11,164 bases of DNA from an uncultured Acidaminococcus sp. (GTDB lineage: Bacteria; Bacillota; Negativicutes; Acidaminococcales; Acidaminococcaceae), in the NCBI GenBank assembly GCA_900770265.1, contig CAAGJR010000070.1:1-11164 (forward strand). The letters are read 5' to 3'. Every line of letters begins with the position of its first letter. The first letter of the stretch is position 1. Below the pieces are notes generated by a model. The model did not search any database. It was given only the letters and a program-made list of their open reading frames with translations, and was not told the origin of the DNA. A program made the translations under genes and the position numbers. This document shows, piece after piece, positions 4,992 to 11,164 of this stretch.

Positions 4992-7900
4992 TCAAGCTTC
5001 CGGCTGCTGTCCTTCCGTGGGCGCTGCGTCCGCAGGAGCTGCAGGAGCTTCTTCGGCAGCAGGTTCCACCGGGTGATGGAGCTTCAGCTGGATGTTGCGG
5101 TATTTCGGCATACCGGTCCCGGCAGGGATCAGTTTACCGATGATGACGTTTTCTTTCAGGCCCAGCAGCGGATCAACCTTGCCTTTGATGGCGGCATCGG
5201 TCAGGTTCCGGGTGGTTTCCTGGAAGGAAGCGGCGGACAGGAAGGAATCCGTAGCAAGGGATGCCTTCGTGATCCCCAGCAGGATGGGATGACCGGTAGC
5301 CGGTTGTTTCCCTTCTGCCAGCACTTCGTCGTTCTCGTCTTCGAATTGGGCAATATCCACTACAGAGCCCGGCAGCATGTTGGTGTCGCCGGCTTCGTCG
5401 ATCTTGTACTTCCGCATCATCTGACGGACCATGACTTCCACGTGCTTGTCGTTGATTTCCACGCCCTGGGACTTGTAAACGCCCAGCACCTGTTGTACCA
5501 GGTAGTGACGGGTAGCGGCAGGACCGGAAATCCGCAGGATGTCGTGGGGGTTCAGAGACCCTTCGGTCAGGCGGTCGCCCACTTCCACCTTGTCGCCGTC
5601 AGCCACATGGATCTTGGCGCCATAGGGGATGTGGTAGGTTTCGTCCGTACCATCTTCCTTGTGGATGATGATGAACCGGCCTTCGTCCTTTTCCTGGATT
5701 TCCACAGTACCGGCCACTTCGGACAGGATACCGGGATGTTTCGGTTTCCGGGCTTCGAACAGTTCTTCGACACGAGGAAGACCCTGGGTGATATCGTCAG
5801 CACCAGCAACACCGCCGGTGTGGAACGTTCTCATGGTCAGCTGGGTACCGGGTTCGCCGATAGCCTGGGCAGCGATGGTGCCGACGGCTTCGCCCACTTC
5901 CACCTTCTTGGCGGTGGCCAGGTTCCGGCCGTAGCAGGCCCGGCATACGCCGAAGTGAGATTTACAGGTCAGGACAGAACGGATCTTGACTTTCTCCCGC
6001 AGGTCAGCGATCACATCGGCCATGTCTTCGGTGATGTAGTCGTTGATGTGGTAGATGACCTTGCCGTCCTTGTCGGTGATGTCTTCGGCCAGGGTACGGC
6101 CAACCAGACGGTCACGCAGGGTTTCCAGCACGGTGCTCTTGTTCTTGCCGGCGGTGATGGCTTCCACATACACGCCATCCACTTCGTTGTTGCGGATCTT
6201 CAGTTCCTTCACCGTTCCATCGGCCAGGATGGCTTCAATCACGTCGGCGGTGAACTTGTCGCCGGCCTTGGCCAGCACAGTACCTTCCGCATTGACGATA
6301 TCTTCTTCCACCTGTTTGTCCAGGAAATGGTGGGTCATATGTTCACGGAAAGCGGCCTTGACCTTGTCTTCAGGGACGTTGATCTCCAGCACTTCCGGTT
6401 CTTCGTTGCTTTCTTCATCAGCCGGATACAGGCTGATTTCCAGGATCTTGGCAGCCATCAGGCGATCGAAGACTTCTTCGGTCACCAGGGTGTCGGCTTC
6501 GGCCAGGATGGAACCATCCACCGGGCTCAGCACGCTGGCAGCCAGGGTACGGCCTACGGCGTAGTCCTTCAGCTTATGCTGGCTGGACCCCAGGACGGAC
6601 TTGCAGAAGCGGGCCCGTTCCCGTACCAGGTTCATGCCGGTCACGTCGCAGTCGTCTTCCCGGACGATAACGTCCTGGGCCACGTCTACCAGACGACGGG
6701 TCAGGTAACCAGAGTCGGCGGTCCGCAGTGCGGTATCGGTCAACCCTTTCCGGGCACCATGGGAAGAAATGAAGTATTCCAAAATGGTCAGCCCTTCACG
6801 GAAGTTGGATTTGATCGGGCGGTCGATGATCCGGCCGGAGGGGTCAGCCATCAGACCACGCATACCAGCCAGCTGACGGATCTGCTGGATGTTACCACGG
6901 GCACCGGAGTTGGCCATCATGTATACCGGGTTGAACGGATCCATGGTGTTCTTCATCAGGGCGTTGGCCACGTCTTCCGTAGCTTTATCCCAGATGGCGA
7001 TGACCTTGCGGTACCGTTCGTCGTCACTCATGAGGCCTCGGTTGAAGATGGTTTCCACTTTGTCGACCTGCTTTTCAGCAGCGGCCAGGATGGAAGCCTT
7101 TTCTTTCGGGATCTTGATATCGGAAGCGGCGATGGACAGGCCGGATTTGCAGGCGTTGTCGTAGCCCAGTTTCTTCACGATATCCAGCACCCGGGCAGTG
7201 CCGAAGTTGCCGTACAGCTTGTGGGCCTTGGCAACCAGACGGCCCAGTTCCTTCTTGTCGATCAATTTGCCCAGCAGCCAGGTGCCGTCTTCCTGTTTGG
7301 AGTAGTACCGCATTTCCAGGGGCAGTTCGCTGTTGTAGATAATGTTGCCCATGGACGTGGTGACCAGGCTTTCGCCCTTGTCGGAGGGTTCCGGGAAGAT
7401 TTCTGCATTGGGGACCTTGACTTTGATCCGGGCCTGCAGGTCGATTACATGGTTGAAGTAAGCCAGACGGGCTTCGTCGAAGCTGATGAAGCGGCGGCCT
7501 TCACCCTTGGCCCCATCCTTGAAGATGGTCAGGTAGTAGGCCCCCAGAACCATATCCTGGGTAGGAACGGTGATGGGTTTGCCGTCTTTGGGCGCCAGGA
7601 TGTTGTTGACGCTCATGATCAGCACACGGGCTTCAGCCTGGGCTTCTGCGGACAGCGGCAGATGGACAGCCATCTGGTCACCGTCGAAGTCGGCGTTGAA
7701 CGGGGTGCAGACCAGAGGATGCAGTTTGATGGCACGGCCTTCGGACAGGATGGGTTCGAAAGCCTGGATGCCCAGTCTGTGCAGCGTCGGGGCACGGTTC
7801 AGCAGCACAGGATGTTCTTTGATCACGTCTTCCAGCACATCCCACACAGCGTCGGTAGCCCGTTCCACCATGCGCTTGGCACTCTTGATGTTCGTGGCAG

Positions 7901-9038
7901 CGCCGGTTTCCACCAAACGCTTCATGACGAAGGGCTTGAACAGTTCCAGTGCCATTTCTTTCGGCAGACCGCACTGGTGCATCTTCATTTCAGGCCCGAC
8001 CACGATTACGCTACGGCCGGAGTAGTCCACACGTTTCCCCAGCAGGTTCTGACGGAAACGGCCCTGCTTGCCTTTCAGCATATCGGACAGGGACTTCAGG
8101 GGACGGGTGCCGGGGCCCGTTACGGCACGGCCGCGGCGGCCGTTATCGATCAGGGCATCCACGGCTTCCTGCAGCATCCGCTTTTCGTTCCGGACGATGA
8201 TGTCCGGAGCCTGCAGTTCCTGCAGCCGTTTCAGACGGTTGTTCCGGTTGATGACCCGGCGATACAGGTCGTTCAGGTCGGAGGTGGCGAACCGGCCGCC
8301 ATCCAGCTGCACCATGGGGCGCAGATCAGGAGGGATGACGGGGATGACATCCAGGATCATCCATTCGGGCTTGTTGCCGCTCTTCAGGAAGGCTTCGCAT
8401 ACATCCAGACGACGGACGATGTTCCGTCTCTTCTGGAGGCTGGTCTCGGTCTTCAGGGCAGCCCGCAGTTCCTTGGTCAGTTCCGGTACGTTGATTTCAT
8501 GGAGCAGTTCCTTGATGGCTTCTGCGCCCATGCCCACCCGGAACGTGGGACCGTATTCATCCAGTTTTTCCTGGTATTCGGCTTCGGTCAGCAGCTGTTT
8601 CTTCGTCAGGTTCGTATCGCCCGGATCCAGGACGATGTAGCTGGCAAAGTACAGGACCTTTTCCAGGGCTCTTTGCCCGATGTCCAGGATGGCGCCCATC
8701 CGGCAGGGAATGCCCTTGAAATACCAGATGTGGGAAACAGGAGCAGCCAGTTCGATGGAGCCCATCCGGTCACGGCGGACTTTGGAACGGGTGACTTCCA
8801 CGCCGCATTTGTCGCAGACCACACCTTTATAACGGATGCGTTTGTACTTGCCGCAATGGCATTCCCAGTCTTTGGTCGGCCCAAAGATCCGTTCGCAGAA
8901 CAGACCATCCCGTTCCGGTTTCAGGGTTCTATAGTTGATGGTTTCCGGTTTGGTGACTTCCCCGTGAGACCAGGCTCTGATCTTCTCGGGGGACGCCAGA
9001 CCGATTCTCATAGAATGAAATTTATTTACGTCCAACAA
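4992..9038 (-). CDS. rpoC: DNA-directed RNA polymerase subunit beta-prime
   Basis: The largest catalytic subunit of RNA polymerase; with RpoB it forms the active centre. At 1348 residues it is about 150 longer than the B. subtilis protein (about 1199). In order: zinc site 1 Cys60, Cys62, Cys75, Cys78; NRAPTLHRLG at 414-423; the metal-binding NADFDGDQMAVH at 448-459 (Asp450, Asp452, Asp454); the bridge helix from GARKGLTDTALRTADSGYL (761-779); zinc site 2 Cys797, Cys1025, Cys1032, Cys1035; and the trigger loop in QLTMRTFHTGG (1066-1076, with Met1069, Arg1070, His1073). All catalytic positions are present. The 228-residue gap between Cys797 and Cys1025 is much larger than usual and holds three repeat-like modules (see findings). 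The C-terminus is an Ala/Pro/Glu-rich tail from about 1324. I accept the TTG start at 9038 because AAGGAG lies 9 bases upstream and the protein then begins MLDVNKF as in Bacillus; the first ATG is codon 10. Confidence 0.98.
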   Translation of the reverse strand: MLDVNKFHSMRIGLASPEKIRAWSHGEVTKPETINYRTLKPERDGLFCERIFGPTKDWECHCGKYKRIRYKGVVCDKCGVEVTRSKVRRDRMGSIELAAPVSHIWYFKGIPCRMGAILDIGQRALEKVLYFASYIVLDPGDTNLTKKQLLTEAEYQEKLDEYGPTFRVGMGAEAIKELLHEINVPELTKELRAALKTETSLQKRRNIVRRLDVCEAFLKSGNKPEWMILDVIPVIPPDLRPMVQLDGGRFATSDLNDLYRRVINRNNRLKRLQELQAPDIIVRNEKRMLQEAVDALIDNGRRGRAVTGPGTRPLKSLSDMLKGKQGRFRQNLLGKRVDYSGRSVIVVGPEMKMHQCGLPKEMALELFKPFVMKRLVETGAATNIKSAKRMVERATDAVWDVLEDVIKEHPVLLNRAPTLHRLGIQAFEPILSEGRAIKLHPLVCTPFNADFDGDQMAVHLPLSAEAQAEARVLIMSVNNILAPKDGKPITVPTQDMVLGAYYLTIFKDGAKGEGRRFISFDEARLAYFNHVIDLQARIKVKVPNAEIFPEPSDKGESLVTTSMGNIIYNSELPLEMRYYSKQEDGTWLLGKLIDKKELGRLVAKAHKLYGNFGTARVLDIVKKLGYDNACKSGLSIAASDIKIPKEKASILAAAEKQVDKVETIFNRGLMSDDERYRKVIAIWDKATEDVANALMKNTMDPFNPVYMMANSGARGNIQQIRQLAGMRGLMADPSGRIIDRPIKSNFREGLTILEYFISSHGARKGLTDTALRTADSGYLTRRLVDVAQDVIVREDDCDVTGMNLVRERARFCKSVLGSSQHKLKDYAVGRTLAASVLSPVDGSILAEADTLVTEEVFDRLMAAKILEISLYPADEESNEEPEVLEINVPEDKVKAAFREHMTHHFLDKQVEEDIVNAEGTVLAKAGDKFTADVIEAILADGTVKELKIRNNEVDGVYVEAITAGKNKSTVLETLRDRLVGRTLAEDITDKDGKVIYHINDYITEDMADVIADLREKVKIRSVLTCKSHFGVCRACYGRNLATAKKVEVGEAVGTIAAQAIGEPGTQLTMRTFHTGGVAGADDITQGLPRVEELFEARKPKHPGILSEVAGTVEIQEKDEGRFIIIHKEDGTDETYHIPYGAKIHVADGDKVEVGDRLTEGSLNPHDILRISGPAATRHYLVQQVLGVYKSQGVEINDKHVEVMVRQMMRKYKIDEAGDTNMLPGSVVDIAQFEDENDEVLAEGKQPATGHPILLGITKASLATDSFLSAASFQETTRNLTDAAIKGKVDPLLGLKENVIIGKLIPAGTGMPKYRNIQLKLHHPVEPAAEEAPAAPADAAPTEGQQPEA
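5976..6554 (-). repeat. Three diverged module copies inside rpoC
   Basis: RpoC residues 829-870, 907-950 and 980-1021 share one pattern: GR-L---I, then D/EG-VL, then D--(V/I)TE/AD and a closing V-E(I/L)-I-(R/S). Copy 1 begins GRTLAASVLSPVDGSIL, copy 2 DKQVEEDIVNAEGTVL and copy 3 GRTLAEDITDKDGKVI. Copies 1 and 3 also share 14 identical bases (6541-6554 and 6088-6101). Copy 3 aligns with the single module found in B. subtilis RpoC just before the CxxxxxxCxxC of zinc site 2. Confidence 0.65.
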
Positions 9039-9047
9039 GAGCGCTCA

Positions 9048-9053
9048 CTCCTT
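9048..9053 (-). promoter_or_regulatory. Ribosome binding site of rpoC
   Basis: AAGGAG on the minus strand starts one base beyond the rpoB stop codon (9055-9057) and ends 9 bases before the TTG at 9038. It supports the TTG start over the internal ATG at codon 10, and fits coupled translation of rpoB and rpoC. Confidence 0.8.
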
Positions 9054-9054
9054 C

Positions 9055-11164
9055 CTACTCTGCATCAGACCCGTTGTCGTCGCCGTTATCGTTCTGGGAA
9101 TCATCCAGATTCATGTTCCCGATATCTGCAATCACATCGAAGTCGCTGCCTTCCGGCTGATCTTCATCCGGGCTCAGTTCTTCGTCGCTGTTCTGGTTCG
9201 CGCCGTTTTCTTCGCCAACGTTGGCTGCTGCGGTATGGTTTTTGTTGGCCATATCCATATCCAGCTCTCTGGCGATATCGCCCATTCCGATATCTTCATC
9301 TTCATCGTCCAGGTCGATTTCTTCATCGTCTTCATCCAGCACCTGGATGTCCAGACCGATGGCCTGCATTTCTTTCACCAGTACCTTGAAGGATTCAGGC
9401 ACACCCGGTTCAGGGATGTTTTCGCCCTTCACGATGGCTTCGTAAGCCTTCACACGGCCCACCACGTCATCGGACTTCACGGTCAGGATTTCCTGCAGGG
9501 TGTAAGCGGCACCGTAAGCTTCCAGTGCCCACACTTCCATTTCCCCGAATCTCTGGCCGCCGAACTGGGCTTTACCACCCAGAGGCTGCTGGGTTACCAG
9601 GGAGTACGGGCCGGTGGAACGGGCATGGATCTTATCGGCAACCAGATGGTGCAATTTCAGGTAGTAGATGCAGCCCACAGTAACAGGGTTGTCGAAGGGT
9701 TCGCCGGTACGGCCATCGTACAGGATGGTCTTGCCGCTGGGATCCACACCGCCCAGTTTCAGGGTCTTCTGCATATCGTCTTCCCGGGCGGAATCGAACA
9801 CGGGCACAGCCACAGGCACGGCATGGTCAACCGTCTTGGGCATACCGTATTTGTCCACATCATACCCGGCTTCCTTCAGTTCGCCGGCCAGGTTGGGATC
9901 ACCGGATTCGATCCGCATGCCCAGGCCGCAGGCAGCCCAGCCCAGATGGGCTTCCAGGATCTGCCCGATGTTCATACGGGAAGGCACGCCCAGGGGGTTC
10001 AGTACGATCTGTACCGGTTCGCCGTTGGGCAGGAAAGGCATATCTTCGCGAGGCATGATCCGGGAAACGACACCCTTGTTCCCGTGACGGCCTGCCATCT
10101 TATCGCCTTCGCTGATCTTCCGTTTCTGCACGATGTGCACACGCACCTGTTTGGAAACGCCGGGCGGCAGTTCGTCGCCGTTTTCCCGGGTGAAGATCTG
10201 CACGCTGACGATGATACCGGATTCGCCGTGAGGAACCCGCAGGGAGCTGTCCCGCACTTCCCGTGCCTTTTCAGCAAAGATGGCACGGATCAGCCGTTCT
10301 TCAGCGCTCAGTTCCGTTTCGCCTTTCGGGGTGACCTTGCCGACCAGGATATCGCCGGGCCGTACTTCGGCACCGATGCGGATGATCCCGTCTTCGTCCA
10401 GGTCCTTCAGGGCTTCTTCGGAAACGTTGGGAATGTCCCGGGTGATTTCTTCAGGTCCCAGTTTCGTATCCCGGGCATCGCAGTTGTATTCTTCGATATG
10501 GATGGAGGTGAAGACATCTTCCTTCACCAGGTCTTCGGACAGCAGTACAGCATCTTCGTAGTTGTAGCCTTCCCAGGGCATGTACGCAGCGATGGCGTTG
10601 CGGCCCAGGGCCAGTTCGCCGTGGTCCGTGGCAGGACCATCAGCCAGTACCTGACCTTCTTCCACCTTGTCGCCTTTGTAGACGATGGGGCGCTGGTTCA
10701 CGCAGGTGCTCTGGTTGGAGCGTTTGAACTTCAGGACGTTGTATTCATCCACGCCGGCACCGTCGGCCCGGGTGACGATGATCTTGTCGCCGCTGACATA
10801 TTTTACCGTGCCGGCATGCTTGGCCAGGATGCAGACACCGGAGTCAACAGCCACTTTGTATTCCATACCGGTACCGACCACAGGAGCCTTCGGGTTCAGC
10901 AGAGGCACAGCCTGCCGCTGCATGTTGGCACCCATCAGAGCACGGTTGGCGTCATCGTTTTCCAGGAACGGAATCAGGGCTGCTGCAATGGACATAACCT
11001 GTTTCGGGGAAACGTCCATGAAATCCACGCGGGTGGGCGGAATGGACAATACGTCGTTCCGTTCCCGGCAGGTAACATGGCTGTTCACGAACGTACCGTC
11101 GTCGTTCAGCGGTTCGTTGGCCTGTGCCACGATGGAGTTATCTTCTTCGTCGGCCGTCATGTAG
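9055..11164 (-). CDS. rpoB: DNA-directed RNA polymerase subunit beta (partial, N-terminus outside window)
   Basis: The C-terminal 702 residues of the beta subunit, open to the right edge; a Tyr codon precedes the first visible Met, so Met at 11160 (numbered 1 here) is internal (YMTADEED). Conserved blocks: VDFMDVSPKQ at 45-54; LENDDANRALMGANMQRQAV at 66-85; GYNYEDA at 198-204; HIEEYNCDARDTKLGPEEIT at 221-240; the active-site lysine region KRKISEGDKMAGRHGNKGV at 347-364 (numbering in the fragment); PLGVPSRMNIGQ at 389-400; LYDGRTGEPFDNPV at 480-493; and the C-terminal clamp-contact region QQPLGGKAQFGGQRFGEME at 524-542. The main rifampicin-binding clusters lie upstream and cannot be read. Residues 419-452 are longer than in B. 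subtilis. The last 94 residues form a strongly acidic tail. The gene stops with TAG 16 bases before rpoC, in the usual rpoB-rpoC order. Confidence 0.98.
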   Translation of the reverse strand, partial: YMTADEEDNSIVAQANEPLNDDGTFVNSHVTCRERNDVLSIPPTRVDFMDVSPKQVMSIAAALIPFLENDDANRALMGANMQRQAVPLLNPKAPVVGTGMEYKVAVDSGVCILAKHAGTVKYVSGDKIIVTRADGAGVDEYNVLKFKRSNQSTCVNQRPIVYKGDKVEEGQVLADGPATDHGELALGRNAIAAYMPWEGYNYEDAVLLSEDLVKEDVFTSIHIEEYNCDARDTKLGPEEITRDIPNVSEEALKDLDEDGIIRIGAEVRPGDILVGKVTPKGETELSAEERLIRAIFAEKAREVRDSSLRVPHGESGIIVSVQIFTRENGDELPPGVSKQVRVHIVQKRKISEGDKMAGRHGNKGVVSRIMPREDMPFLPNGEPVQIVLNPLGVPSRMNIGQILEAHLGWAACGLGMRIESGDPNLAGELKEAGYDVDKYGMPKTVDHAVPVAVPVFDSAREDDMQKTLKLGGVDPSGKTILYDGRTGEPFDNPVTVGCIYYLKLHHLVADKIHARSTGPYSLVTQQPLGGKAQFGGQRFGEMEVWALEAYGAAYTLQEILTVKSDDVVGRVKAYEAIVKGENIPEPGVPESFKVLVKEMQAIGLDIQVLDEDDEEIDLDDEDEDIGMGDIARELDMDMANKNHTAAANVGEENGANQNSDEELSPDEDQPEGSDFDVIADIGNMNLDDSQNDNGDDNGSDAE

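Noticed and set aside
5073..9389. A 1438-codon plus-strand open frame opposite rpoC and the end of rpoB
   Set aside because: It is the mirror of two highly conserved genes in GC-biased DNA. Its translation is His/Gln/Val/Phe-rich low-information sequence with no motif, and rpoC is certain on the other strand.
11158..11160. ATG at 11160 as the start of rpoB
   Set aside because: It is the internal Met of the conserved (V/D)YMTADEED block. The frame continues to the window edge and several hundred N-terminal residues are missing.

Overview
The window reads as chromosomal DNA of an anaerobic, moderately GC-rich Firmicute. The proteins are Firmicutes-like: the RpoC N-terminus follows the Bacillus pattern, including a TTG start. 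The high GC, the paired AbgT transporters and an enlarged RpoC suggest a Negativicute, perhaps a gut genus such as Acidaminococcus. That placement is inference from recall and no search was run.

Layout, left to right. Positions 3-179 (+) carry the C-terminal end of an insertion-sequence transposase that enters from outside the window. A bidirectional hairpin terminator follows (270-305), then about 390 bases of GC-rich, gene-free DNA with short direct and inverted repeats. Next come two tandem minus-strand genes for closely similar AbgT-family membrane transporters (697-2253 and 2528-4072). Each appears to have its own promoter and ribosome binding site, and a terminator lies between them. 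A promoter-bearing divergent region of about 240 bases leads to a plus-strand gene for a small membrane-anchored protein of unknown function with a faint resemblance to NERD domains (4312-4890). That gene converges on the rpoB-rpoC operon, and the two share a perfect 18-bp-stem terminator (4893-4931). A short heptamer tandem repeat sits between this terminator and the rpoC stop. rpoC (4992-9038) and the 3' two thirds of rpoB (9055 to the window edge) fill the rest on the minus strand.

How the genes work together: rpoB and rpoC encode the two large catalytic subunits of RNA polymerase and are translated from one message with a 16-base gap. The two transporters probably handle p-aminobenzoyl-glutamate or related small anionic compounds, by uptake or efflux. 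No abgA/abgB-type hydrolase is present to fix the substrate. The transposase fragment and the RNA polymerase genes have no evident functional link to the transporters.

Most of the window is ordinary core-genome content and I see no convincing new multi-gene system. The best lead is in RpoC. Between the first and second cysteines of the second zinc site there are about 150 extra residues, and they look like two additional diverged copies of a module that is normally present once.
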